Positions 26,393 to 35,497 of a stretch of 64,000 bases of DNA are shown here, in pieces; the stretch's first letter is position 1, and each line of letters opens with the position of its first letter. The stretch is from the NCBI RefSeq assembly GCF_039134705.1, contig NZ_CP146256.1, positions 4,588,001-4,652,000 on the forward strand, given 5' to 3'. Origin of the DNA: Kineothrix sp. IPX-CK. GTDB taxonomy: Bacteria; Bacillota; Clostridia; Lachnospirales; Lachnospiraceae. A model generated the notes under the pieces. The model did no database searches and was not told the DNA's origin. It saw only the letters and a list, made by a program, of their open reading frames with translations. A program made the translations under genes and the position numbers.

Positions 26393-27253
26393 ATGATTGA
26401 GAATTTAAAAGGTATTTATGAAACTGTAAATTTTAAAGAAAACACGAATTTAAGACTTTATGATAACAATAAATATGAAGACTATCCGCCTCACTGGCAT
26501 ACACCTCTCGAGATTATAATGCCCACTGAAAGCACATATACGGTCATATGCTGTGAGCATACCTTTGTGCTGCGGGAAAACGATATTATTCTTATATGTC
26601 CCTGCTGCCTGCATACCTTATATGCACCTCAAAAGGGCAGAAGAATTATTTTTCAGCCGGACATATCTGTCCTTCGTGAGATAAGAGAATTGGAAACTGT
26701 ACTATCCATATTATCTCCTGTCATTGTCATAACTCCGGAGGAGTATCCTCAGATCCATCCACAGGTTCAGGCTTTGTTATTGGAAATCAAAGATGAATAT
26801 CTGAAAAACACTCCTCTTTCGGAGGCAGCTATCTACGGAAAACTTCTTTCCATTCTCATTTTGATCGGACGCAGTTATACGGAAAATAGAAAGACATTTG
26901 ACGTTACGAATAATAAGCAGCAGGAATATACCGAAAAATTTATGTATATATGCGATTATATAAGCGCTCACTGCACGGAAAACCTGACTCTGGATGACGC
27001 AGCCAGCCTTGCGGGTTTCTCTAAGTTCCACTTTACAAGGCTATTTAAGCAGTTCACTAACGTGTCCTTTTATAAATATTTAAACCAAAAAAGGATTGCT
27101 ACGGCAGAAAAGCTTCTTGCGAATCCTCAGTATACAATAACGGACGTTGCCTTGAATTCAGGATTCTCAAGCCTCTCTTCCTTTATCAGGATGTTCAAGA
27201 TCATTAAGAATTGTACGCCCACGGAGTTTCGGAGCATGTATACCATTTCATAA
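26393..27253 (+). CDS. AraC-family transcriptional regulator
   Basis: 286 residues. N-terminal cupin-like sensor (about 20-150, DYPPHWHTPLEIIMPTE with the conserved His pair, and FVLRENDIILICPCCLH). C-terminal double-HTH AraC domain (about 185-285, CTENLTLDDAASLAGFSKFHFTRLFKQFTNVSFYKYL, then ITDVALNSGFSSLSSFIRMFK). Likely activates the divergent sugar transporter operon in response to a pentose or oligosaccharide (inference from position). ATG 26393 is taken since AGGGGA lies 10 nt upstream; GTG 26384 would be too close to it. Confidence 0.92.
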   Translation: MIENLKGIYETVNFKENTNLRLYDNNKYEDYPPHWHTPLEIIMPTESTYTVICCEHTFVLRENDIILICPCCLHTLYAPQKGRRIIFQPDISVLREIRELETVLSILSPVIVITPEEYPQIHPQVQALLLEIKDEYLKNTPLSEAAIYGKLLSILILIGRSYTENRKTFDVTNNKQQEYTEKFMYICDYISAHCTENLTLDDAASLAGFSKFHFTRLFKQFTNVSFYKYLNQKRIATAEKLLANPQYTITDVALNSGFSSLSSFIRMFKIIKNCTPTEFRSMYTIS

Positions 27254-27263
27254 AATCAAATAC

Positions 27264-28787
27264 CTAGGTAAGAATCAATTGTGTAAAACGGGCATAATTG
27301 CCGTTATTAGCATCATGATTGGACGTCGCATAGATACCCATGGTACAACCAACGAAACCTCCGGCAGCCTCCGAGGTAAGACCGCGGATATCGGTACTAT
27401 GCAGTGTCCTTCCCTCCGTTATGCAAACTAGCGAGAGCCCCTTTACGTGCATTTTCAGCCTATAGGAGCTTGCTGCCTCCTCTTCAAATAAGACGGTCTC
27501 TTTTTCTTTTTCCGTCTTTATTATTCTCACCTTACTTCCATTAACGGAGGCATCTGAAGCCGTTACGGTAAAACGAACATAATTTTTTTCATTATATAAG
27601 TAAACTAGCCCCGCCTCTTGCCCGCCGTAAGGAATAAATTCCATCGTCGTTTCCATGGAAAAGTCTCTGGAAGTAACTCTCACTCCAATGTAAGCAGGAG
27701 AAAGCTCATCTAATATATTTTGAGGAAGGACCTTAAGCGCGAGCCTTCCGCCCTCTTCCATTCGATACATGTCCTTCTCCGGAAAACGGAAAAAGACGCA
27801 TCTATAATCCAGGGAATCTTTCCATTCAATATTCCCTCTATTGCCAAGAGCAGTTACTTCCCTTTCTAAAGCAAAAGGAACTTCTTGAACCTCCGTCAGC
27901 TTACCTTCTCCCGGATTAACGATCGGCCAGTCGTTCTCCCATACGAGTTCAGCAAAAAAGGTCTCCCTGCCAAGGGGAGCATACCCTTCCTCCGGCCTCG
28001 TTCCGAGCATAACGATATACCAAAGGCCCTCCGGCGTCTCGATGATATCCCCATGACCCACATTCTGTACTTTCGCATCATGTCCAAGATGTCTATGGGT
28101 GAGTACCGGATTATAAGGGCAAGCCTCATAAGGACCGAATATATCCTTACTTCTTGCGAAGCAGATACTATGTTCATAACTGGTTCCGCCCTCCGCTATG
28201 AGCACATAGTAATATTCTCCCCTTTTATATAAATGGGGACCCTCCGCCCAAATGGCATTTTTCATGGATCCATCCCACACTACATGGACTTCTCCTGTCA
28301 ATTCTCCTTTGCTCAGATCCAATTTCTGTATCCATATTTCACAATCACCGTAATATCTCGAATCCTTTTTGCCGCGCTGCCCGATATAATAACAATCCTC
28401 CCCCTCGAAATACAAGCTTGGATCGATTCCCGGCGCATCTTTTAAATAGATAGGGTCCGACCAAGGCCCTTCCGGTTTTTTAGCTGTCACATAAAAATTC
28501 CCCCCTCCGGACACGTTCGTTGTAATCATATAGAATGTACCCTCATGATACCGGATACACGGGGCATAAATTCCCTGAGACATTCCCGCACCCTTCAAGG
28601 AAAGCTGTTCTTCACGCACCAGCACGTGACCGATCTGCTCCCAATGCACCAAATCCCCGCTATGAAAAACAGGGACTCCCGGCGCATAAGAAAATGTAGA
28701 ATTCACAATATAATAGTCCTTTCCGGCTCTGCAAATCGACGGATCCGGATAAAATCCCTTAAGTAACGGATTACGAACACTTCCCAT
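27264..28787 (-). CDS. Glycoside hydrolase family 43, beta-xylosidase type
   Basis: 507 residues, no signal peptide. Five-bladed propeller with the catalytic acids in context: the general base Asp in FYPDPSICRAGKDYY (near residue 14), the pKa-modulating Asp in APGIDPSLYFEG, and the acid Glu in AIWAEGPHLYKRG. The C-terminal 180 residues form the beta-sandwich of GH43 xylosidases (MEFIPYGGQEAGLVYLYNEKNYV). Starts at ATG 28787, where GGAGG lies 5 nt upstream. Removes terminal xylose (or arabinose) units in the cytoplasm. Convergent with the AraC gene and close to the sugar transporter operon. Confidence 0.92.
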   Translation of the reverse strand: MGSVRNPLLKGFYPDPSICRAGKDYYIVNSTFSYAPGVPVFHSGDLVHWEQIGHVLVREEQLSLKGAGMSQGIYAPCIRYHEGTFYMITTNVSGGGNFYVTAKKPEGPWSDPIYLKDAPGIDPSLYFEGEDCYYIGQRGKKDSRYYGDCEIWIQKLDLSKGELTGEVHVVWDGSMKNAIWAEGPHLYKRGEYYYVLIAEGGTSYEHSICFARSKDIFGPYEACPYNPVLTHRHLGHDAKVQNVGHGDIIETPEGLWYIVMLGTRPEEGYAPLGRETFFAELVWENDWPIVNPGEGKLTEVQEVPFALEREVTALGNRGNIEWKDSLDYRCVFFRFPEKDMYRMEEGGRLALKVLPQNILDELSPAYIGVRVTSRDFSMETTMEFIPYGGQEAGLVYLYNEKNYVRFTVTASDASVNGSKVRIIKTEKEKETVLFEEEAASSYRLKMHVKGLSLVCITEGRTLHSTDIRGLTSEAAGGFVGCTMGIYATSNHDANNGNYARFTQLILT

Positions 28788-28886
28788 AATTACCTCCAAT
28801 CCAATACCTTAGTAAAATCATTATAATTTATCAATTTTTGCTTTACTATATAATTCTTGCTCTGCTTCTCTCAATTATTGTTTTTA

Positions 28887-29846
28887 TTAGGAAGTTGCTT
28901 TTTCATCGATACTCTTCTTAAGCATTTTGCTTCCCCATTCGTACATGCCCTTATTGTCATACATCCTATAATCACATTCCAGACAAGCAATTAAAAACAG
29001 GTAAATATCATACCATTTTGCCCTTTTCAGCTGCGAGCAGCTCAATCCTTCGATTCCATAACCTTCAAAAAAAGCTTTTTCCAACCCATAAGTCCTAAAT
29101 CCTACTTCCATAAGTTCATCGGCCCATAGGCACCTTTCGAAATCGATGATCCCGGTTACTGTAGTATTTTCAACAAATACATTCCCAGCCCATATATCCC
29201 AGTGAACGAACTTCGCTTTCTTCACCTCTTCAAATATCTTCTTGTCGGCCTTCAGCATGGATAATACCTTTTCCTCGGAAACCGGTATGGAGATATTCTT
29301 ACGTCTTGCATCGGAATAAGTGTCCATCACCATCGAACAGAATACCTCATACCAATTAGTTCCTTGTTTTTCTTTCTGTCCGTAATAACCGAAGACATCA
29401 TTTTCAATACTGTTAATCGCTTTCGTGTACTTCCCCATTTGGAAGAAAATCTCATCCTTTTCCTCTTGCGTCATCTTGTCAGCAATGCTTGAAAAACTGC
29501 TGCCTTCCAGCTTCTCCATGAAAAAATAACCGCTTTCACATATTTCACATCCGTTATCATAAAATAATACCCGCGGTACAGGAACAACGGATTGCTCCTC
29601 CATCATTTTCATTGCATTCACTTCACTTAGCATAATATCTTTTTCATGAGTCATTATAATCGCATCCGGAGGAGGTGCAATCTTCAATATCACATCCCTT
29701 TTCTCTAAGCTTATCTTAAATGCGACGTTGAAAAAGCCTTCCGTCAATTCAACCATATTTTTTATTTTTTCTTGCGGAAAAGCTTTACAAATCATTTGCT
29801 CAATGCACTGTTCGCTTACTTTGTTTTTCGTTATACTAACCGGCAT
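28887..29846 (-). CDS. Aminoglycoside phosphotransferase/choline kinase-like protein (APH family)
   Basis: 319 residues with a kinase-like fold. The N-lobe has FFNVAFKISLEKRDVILKIAPP (Lys of the ATP site), and the C-lobe has the catalytic FVHWDIWAGNVFVENT (Brenner-type H-x-D-x4-N) followed by TGIIDFERCLWAD (metal-binding Asp). Such enzymes phosphorylate small hydroxylated molecules; the substrate is unknown and resistance should not be assumed. ATG 29846 is used because AAGGAG sits 6 nt upstream; 29864 is possible. Single gene, minus strand. Confidence 0.85.
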   Translation of the reverse strand: MPVSITKNKVSEQCIEQMICKAFPQEKIKNMVELTEGFFNVAFKISLEKRDVILKIAPPPDAIIMTHEKDIMLSEVNAMKMMEEQSVVPVPRVLFYDNGCEICESGYFFMEKLEGSSFSSIADKMTQEEKDEIFFQMGKYTKAINSIENDVFGYYGQKEKQGTNWYEVFCSMVMDTYSDARRKNISIPVSEEKVLSMLKADKKIFEEVKKAKFVHWDIWAGNVFVENTTVTGIIDFERCLWADELMEVGFRTYGLEKAFFEGYGIEGLSCSQLKRAKWYDIYLFLIACLECDYRMYDNKGMYEWGSKMLKKSIDEKATS

Positions 29847-29977
29847 TCTTATCTCCTTTGGCAATGTGATTATATTTAGAAATTATATCGGTTTTTATGT
29901 GATTTATTTTAGGATTATTTTATCATATGATCTGTAGTTTTCCTATCTTATTCTTTTCTAGCAGTGTATTATGCAGC

Positions 29978-30028
29978 AAAAAAATAGCTGATTTGACTTC
30001 TTGCAAAAAGTTCAGATCAGCTATTTTT
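29978..30028 (-). terminator. Terminator after the sortase gene
   Basis: A 13-bp perfect stem, ATCAGCTATTTTT (30016-30028) with AAAAATAGCTGAT (29980-29992). Read on the minus strand it ends in a T7 run, and it lies 39 nt past the sortase stop. Confidence 0.8.
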
Positions 30029-30066
30029 AATTCAATTACGTAAATCCGATTTGTTAATTTAATTTC

Positions 30067-30870
30067 TTAGCTTTGCTTGGCTATTACAAGAAACCTTCCA
30101 TCTTCAGTATGATAAGAGCAAGTGGAGAGAGTGAGAAATCTGTCGCCGTACTGCACATCTACTCCGGTTTGGTAAAGAGATTTCTTCTTTACTTCTTCGA
30201 TATAGCTGTCAAATTCCTTCTCCCCAGATAGATTCACAAAAAAATACTTTTCTACTTGTGAATTATCGGCGGCGTCTATGGGGAAGGCTGCCAGAATTTC
30301 ATATTCTTGTACCTCTTCGGATGTATAAAAGAGGATTTTTTTATGCGCTCTCCAATACGTTTTATCCTGATAGGATAAGAGGCCTGAAAACATAGAACCG
30401 TTTTTCATATTGTGGCCATAAACGATTACGTTGTCGGAGCGTGGGGTGACGGAACAGGCTGCATCTATAAAAGGTACCCCTGACAATGAATACTTTTGCA
30501 CAAAATTCCTATGCAAATAATATTCTCCGTCCTTTGGCGTATACATTACCGGATAGTCTATCATCGTATCCTGAATCGTAATCCAACCTACGATGTCACT
30601 ATTTTCCTGCTGCAACGCCGTTAAATCAATAAAACCTTTGCTTTCTGCCCCGGCAAGAGGCACATCCCCGGATAAATCCATGGGAGCCGTGCTCCTGCCA
30701 TCGGCTGTTTCAATCAATCTATGGAATTCTGCTGCATCGTGGGAGAGCGAGTAGAAATAAATTCCAACGCTCAGGCATCCTGCAACGACAATTACACAAA
30801 GAATTCCAATACATAGATCAATCGCTTTTTCTTTTGTACTTTTTGCATATCTTTTGTACTTATGAATCAT
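30067..30870 (-). CDS. srtB: Class B-like sortase
   Basis: 267-residue membrane-anchored transpeptidase. One N-terminal membrane helix (about residues 18-42), then the sortase beta-barrel with the catalytic triad in context: His in VIVYGHNMKNGSMF, Cys in FLTLSTCSYHTEDG, Arg in DGRFLVIAK. The TLSTC motif and the helical N-terminal extension (DIVGWITIQDTMIDYPVM) match class B. It should cleave the KTG-type signal of the large surface protein whose gene ends at 30860. The ATG at 30870 overlaps that gene by 11 nt, indicating coupled expression. No good Shine-Dalgarno is seen; TTG 30882 is an alternative start. Confidence 0.9.
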   Translation of the reverse strand: MIHKYKRYAKSTKEKAIDLCIGILCVIVVAGCLSVGIYFYSLSHDAAEFHRLIETADGRSTAPMDLSGDVPLAGAESKGFIDLTALQQENSDIVGWITIQDTMIDYPVMYTPKDGEYYLHRNFVQKYSLSGVPFIDAACSVTPRSDNVIVYGHNMKNGSMFSGLLSYQDKTYWRAHKKILFYTSEEVQEYEILAAFPIDAADNSQVEKYFFVNLSGEKEFDSYIEEVKKKSLYQTGVDVQYGDRFLTLSTCSYHTEDGRFLVIAKQS

Positions 30871-33800
30871 AGTAATAGCCAAAAATTTTTCTTTTGTATA
30901 AAAAGAGCACCATCACTCCGACAACCGCAATCAGCGTAACAATAATAATAGGTATCAGAGGCATACCGTCCCCTGTCTTGGCAATAGAAGATGCCGGCAA
31001 GAGTACACCGTCTTCATCCACATATGAGTAAGTACCATCGGCATTCTGCACTCTTGTATATGTTCCCAGAACATTGCCGTCCTTATCCACCAAGATAATC
31101 TTGTCAGGGGCGTCCTTTCCGTTGGGATCAGGCACCTCGCCTGTCTTGTACTTAGGAACTACGGAAGACTTGGAAGAAGTAGTATTATCCGGATCTTCAG
31201 GATCCTTACTGCCGCCATTAGACTCATCTACGTTATATGTATTTGTAAAATGCGCCACACTGGCCGTATCCTTCGAAATAATTCCGGTTTCACCAGTAGA
31301 TTTCTTCACATACCCTTCCGAAGAATAATCAGCTTCCTCTACGGTATACGATGTACCTTCCAAAATCCCGGTAATCTCTATAGACTGTCCGTCCGCGAGC
31401 CTGATTATATCCCCACTCGCTATCGTTCCGTTATCCAATCCTATACCCGTATAAGAATAAGTCTTACTCGTATTGAAAGTGACGGTAAATTCGAATTCCT
31501 TGCTTTTGTTTCCTCTGTTTCCTGCAACCGTCTTAGCAATAGAAAGAACTCCGTTATTTTTAGAATTAATGAAAGATGCAGTACTTGTTATTCCATCCTT
31601 TATCAATCCTGTATCCGCATTTTTCGTTGTAACATAGCCCTCTTCAGAATAGTCCTTTTCAGTTACAGCATATTTTGCTCCTTCAGGAAGATCATGAATT
31701 GTAATAGATTGTCCATCAGAAAGCTCAATCTTTCCACCGCTCGCTATCGTTCCGTTAGAAACTCCATTTCCTGAATAAGAATAAGAGCCGTTCGCATCTT
31801 TAAAATTTACATTAAATTCAAACTTTTTAGTTTTGTCTCCGGCATTTCCTTCTACAGTTTTTTGAATAACGAGTTCACCTATATTTCTCGCATTTCTAAA
31901 GACAGCGGCACTGGTTTTCGTATTTTCTATTATTCCCGTATCTCCTGCTTTTGTAGTGATATATCCTTCACCGGAATAGTCGTCTTCGGTAATCTTATAA
32001 GTCGTATTTTCAGGCAGACCATCTATAGATATACTTTGGCCATGTTTTAACTTTATAGTACCACCGTTAGTTATCGTTCCGTCAGGTACACCGCCCAGAC
32101 CGGTATAGGAATAGGAACCGGTAGCATTGAATTCTATTTTGAAATTAAATTCCTTATTAGAATCTGCTCCGCTGCCCGAAACTATTTTTTGAACGACCAA
32201 TCCTCCGATATTTTTAATATTCGAAAATGATACCGTTTTTGTTTTATCAACTTCTACAGTCCCTTCCGCATCACCTAATGCCATCGAGACATAACCTTCT
32301 GAAGAATAATCCTCTTCTTCTACCTTATAGGTACTCTCCATAGGTAAATCTAATACTTTAAAGCTTTCCAAATTAGATAATTCAAAGGTATCTCCGCTTT
32401 TAACCACTCCACCCTTTACAATTTTATTATCCTTATCAAAGAGATTATATGCATATGCCGATGTAAGTTCTATGCCGTTTTTATCATTCAAGAGTAATGT
32501 AAATTCAAATTTTTTTGAAAGGTCGGCACCTGAACCAGCCACCGCTTTCGAAATCAAAAGATTGCCTGTCGTGCCATCCTTATAATTCTTAATATCGATA
32601 TTATTTTCGACAGTACCGTCTATGCTTGTTACAGGAATACCCGATCCATTCTTTTCCACATGAACCATATATTCTTTTTCCGAAGGAGTATATCCCGTCG
32701 GTACTTCTGTTTCTTTTAGGATGTAATCACCATCCGGCAGAGCTTTTAAAGAAAGAACTCCGCTTGCATTAGTAATTCCTTCTCTTATAACTACTCCATT
32801 GGAAGAATATAATACAAATTTAACACCTGGTATTCTAAGATTCGTATCTCCATCTGTTTTTGTTATTTCAAACCAGCCGTTTCTTTGATACAACGCGCCG
32901 GATGCGAAGCTTGCGAGGCTGAATGCCGAGAGTCTGGATACAGGAGATCCTGTGGATTTAACAAATTGTACCGTATTATTTATATCCTTTCCGTCTCCAG
33001 TTATATCGGTATAATAAATCAATCGATAAGACTGGCTTGAATCCGGAGGATAAAACTTAAGAGTCCGCATTTCATTATCATACGTTAATATATTCTTATC
33101 AGGAAGAGTTAACTCAGTATCTTCCGTATATGATCCATCTTTATTCAGCTTCAATTCAAATATTTGTATATTCTTCTTTCCGGTCGCAGCATCATTAATC
33201 AGCAATTCACCTTCACTATCAATTCTTAGGTCGATACCCGGATTAAGAATATCCTTAATATAAGCATCGGTATAACTAATGTCATAGGGTCTGTAATCTA
33301 TCGTCCATACCAAATAATCTTGATTAACATAACTTTTATCTACATCTTTTGTAACTATAGAATTTTCAATTATAACATCGGTATTAGCATTAACTCCCAC
33401 GGTCACCTTCGTATTATCTATAAGATTTACATTATTTTTTTTTGTATAATTTTTAATTTCACTTAGATAGCCTTTTGCAGTATCTTCTGTTGGGCCTGCT
33501 TTCAACAAAATAACGTAACCTTTATTAAGATCAGTAAAATTAAAAGTCATTTCCTGTCCTTCATCCGCATTGACAGATGCATTCGGTCCGGCTACTTGCA
33601 TAACAGATGAATAATCTGATATATAACCTGTTGCATTTACCTTAGTACCATTTCCTGTCCCCTCATAAAGCAAGAAGTAATCGTCATCCTTAATTTTTTT
33701 GAATTCCCATCCTTCCGGGAGAGTATCTTTTATTTTATAATCTCCTATCATTTCATCTATATTGGTGGTAACGCCATCTGTTATATCGATGTTGTATGCA

Positions 33801-35446
33801 TTGACATAAATACGATAAATAACCGATTTATCAACATAATCATAGCTACCTGTATTGCAGCCTGAACTGCCGTTAACAGCCGCTATTACATCGCTATCAT
33901 TTGGATTTCCCGCTGTAACCGTATCCGCATCTTCTCTCGATAAAGTATTTTTCTTAAGCATATTACTCGAGATACCTATAGATGCAGTACTATCATTTAA
34001 TTTATTAGCTCCGGCAAATAAAAAAGCTGTATTATCAATCGTATTGCTTCCATTTGAGGCATAATAATTTGGATTAGTAACAATAGTGCTAAAAGAAAAA
34101 TTATGAGTACTCAAATAATCTATCCCTTGAAAATCATCCTTAGTCACTACTAATAAGTCCGCAACCTTTTCTCCAGCAATAGTGAGAGTATGCACCGTAA
34201 ATCCAAGCCCTGTAACAGAAGGCAATGACGTCTGGTCTATCATCTGATAAAAATGGGGAGTAATCTCATTCAGGACATCTTTCGTCACATATCTTAAATC
34301 TCCGGAAGCACCTATTCCGAAATCTATACCATCAATATCATCGATATTAATACTCCCTCCGTATACCAGAAGGTCGAGTACCCGTAAATTTCCTCCTAAA
34401 GATTGCTTTAATGTATCAACTTTAATATTCCAACCCATCTTATGATTTTGATTGTCATAAGAACCGGCTGTCTTTGTAATACTTGGAACACCAATCGTAA
34501 CACTGGCATCACTGCTTGTTATTCCTCCCGGTTTTTCTGTTCCTTTTATTGTCGCGTTGTTATTAAAAGTAACCTGTTTCTGCCCATTAATAGATGTATC
34601 TGTTACCTTGGTAACTATTGTAACTTTATATTTACCGGAAATGTCGCTCATAGAAAAGGTAAGCTTCTCTCTGCTTCCCTCAACACTACTACTTGGATGA
34701 ATAGATAATGACAAATCATATTCATTTGTTAAATCATTATATTTATCTACAGTAGAACTGACATAAGAAAGGCCTAAAGGCAATAAATCTTCTAATTGAG
34801 CATTACTCATTGCACCATCGATAAATATGGTCCATTTTATTTCTCTGTTAGAAGGATCATAAGTACCGCCATTCATTCCATCCCCTATTTCTTCTCCGCC
34901 TTTCTTAATCCAATCCATAGTATAAGAAGCGGAACCATCGTCATAAGAAACCCTTACGCTATCCTTATATATCTCTGCCATATTATTAATTGTAGTTGTG
35001 CCATTACTATAATATTTATCGTCAGGTATCTCCGTATCGAAGAAAATATAAACCGTTCCTATAACATCAGCACCGGCAGGAAAAGTATAAGTCAATTTAT
35101 CACTTATATAGTCAGGCGTAACCGCTCCCCCTCCGATTGGATTAATACCATCTGCATCCGTAGTGATTTTAAAACTGTTTGAATTATAGGTTCCTACATT
35201 TGTCAAATCATCAGAAAAAGTATAACCCTTTAAATTTCCATCTTCTGCAGCCCCGCCTTCTTTATCTGCACTTACTTTTACCTTCCAGGTTATTTTTCTA
35301 TTGGACGCATCTGCAATACCGGTTTTTTCAGTCGTTACAGTAGTTGATTTCGGAGGTATTGTTATTTCAAAAGTTTTATCATATATGGAAACTGTTTTCT
35401 CTAAATCTTCTTCTCCATCATTTTCACCATCGTATTTCAATGTCAT
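30860..35446 (-). CDS. Large LPXTG-like surface protein, C-terminal ORF (after internal TAG)
   Basis: 1528-residue ORF in the same frame as the ORF ending at 35495, separated by a TAG codon and 16 sense codons. It is therefore the rest of a 1788-codon cell-wall protein. Contents: beta-rich adhesin-like domains (residues about 1-880), a SpaA/Cna-B-like domain (about 870-955, FEITKTDGDTNLRIPGVKFVL, ILKETEVPTGYTPSEKEY), four repeats of about 110 residues (KxFxFxxxF...DYSxEGY), a low-complexity linker, and a sorting signal SIAKTGDG with a membrane helix and KRK tail. It has no signal peptide of its own, so if TAG is not read through this part is not exported. The downstream sortase gene overlaps its end. 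Confidence 0.85.
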   Translation of the reverse strand: MTLKYDGENDGEEDLEKTVSIYDKTFEITIPPKSTTVTTEKTGIADASNRKITWKVKVSADKEGGAAEDGNLKGYTFSDDLTNVGTYNSNSFKITTDADGINPIGGGAVTPDYISDKLTYTFPAGADVIGTVYIFFDTEIPDDKYYSNGTTTINNMAEIYKDSVRVSYDDGSASYTMDWIKKGGEEIGDGMNGGTYDPSNREIKWTIFIDGAMSNAQLEDLLPLGLSYVSSTVDKYNDLTNEYDLSLSIHPSSSVEGSREKLTFSMSDISGKYKVTIVTKVTDTSINGQKQVTFNNNATIKGTEKPGGITSSDASVTIGVPSITKTAGSYDNQNHKMGWNIKVDTLKQSLGGNLRVLDLLVYGGSINIDDIDGIDFGIGASGDLRYVTKDVLNEITPHFYQMIDQTSLPSVTGLGFTVHTLTIAGEKVADLLVVTKDDFQGIDYLSTHNFSFSTIVTNPNYYASNGSNTIDNTAFLFAGANKLNDSTASIGISSNMLKKNTLSREDADTVTAGNPNDSDVIAAVNGSSGCNTGSYDYVDKSVIYRIYVNAYNIDITDGVTTNIDEMIGDYKIKDTLPEGWEFKKIKDDDYFLLYEGTGNGTKVNATGYISDYSSVMQVAGPNASVNADEGQEMTFNFTDLNKGYVILLKAGPTEDTAKGYLSEIKNYTKKNNVNLIDNTKVTVGVNANTDVIIENSIVTKDVDKSYVNQDYLVWTIDYRPYDISYTDAYIKDILNPGIDLRIDSEGELLINDAATGKKNIQIFELKLNKDGSYTEDTELTLPDKNILTYDNEMRTLKFYPPDSSQSYRLIYYTDITGDGKDINNTVQFVKSTGSPVSRLSAFSLASFASGALYQRNGWFEITKTDGDTNLRIPGVKFVLYSSNGVVIREGITNASGVLSLKALPDGDYILKETEVPTGYTPSEKEYMVHVEKNGSGIPVTSIDGTVENNIDIKNYKDGTTGNLLISKAVAGSGADLSKKFEFTLLLNDKNGIELTSAYAYNLFDKDNKIVKGGVVKSGDTFELSNLESFKVLDLPMESTYKVEEEDYSSEGYVSMALGDAEGTVEVDKTKTVSFSNIKNIGGLVVQKIVSGSGADSNKEFNFKIEFNATGSYSYTGLGGVPDGTITNGGTIKLKHGQSISIDGLPENTTYKITEDDYSGEGYITTKAGDTGIIENTKTSAAVFRNARNIGELVIQKTVEGNAGDKTKKFEFNVNFKDANGSYSYSGNGVSNGTIASGGKIELSDGQSITIHDLPEGAKYAVTEKDYSEEGYVTTKNADTGLIKDGITSTASFINSKNNGVLSIAKTVAGNRGNKSKEFEFTVTFNTSKTYSYTGIGLDNGTIASGDIIRLADGQSIEITGILEGTSYTVEEADYSSEGYVKKSTGETGIISKDTASVAHFTNTYNVDESNGGSKDPEDPDNTTSSKSSVVPKYKTGEVPDPNGKDAPDKIILVDKDGNVLGTYTRVQNADGTYSYVDEDGVLLPASSIAKTGDGMPLIPIIIVTLIAVVGVMVLFLYKRKIFGYYYDS
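31235..32572 (-). repeat. Four tandem ~110-residue protein repeats in the surface protein
   Basis: Four units begin at TTGNLLISKAV, NIGGLVVQKIV, NIGELVIQKTV and NNGVLSIAKTV, each 108-120 residues long. Shared pattern: K-x-V-x-G at the start, K-x-F-x-F near residue 21, SYSY or TYSYTG, a DGQS-x-x-I strand and DYSxEGY. The last three are the most alike. This is the beta-sandwich repeat type common in Firmicutes stalk proteins (DUF5979/DUF7601-like; family name recalled, not searched). Confidence 0.8.
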
Positions 35447-35494
35447 ACTAAAATTTGCACTTGCGGTATTAATAGTAGGATCATTTATAGTATC

Positions 35495-35497
35495 CTA
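35495..35497 (-). other. In-frame amber (TAG) codon splitting the surface protein gene
   Basis: Minus-strand reading is GTA CTT TTT TAG GAT ACT ATA AAT, and both flanking ORFs are in the same frame (codon 244 of 1789). No insertion or deletion is needed to join them. Adding or removing one T in the T6 run would hit a stop soon after. A CAG-to-TAG change is the simplest explanation. Confidence 0.85.
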
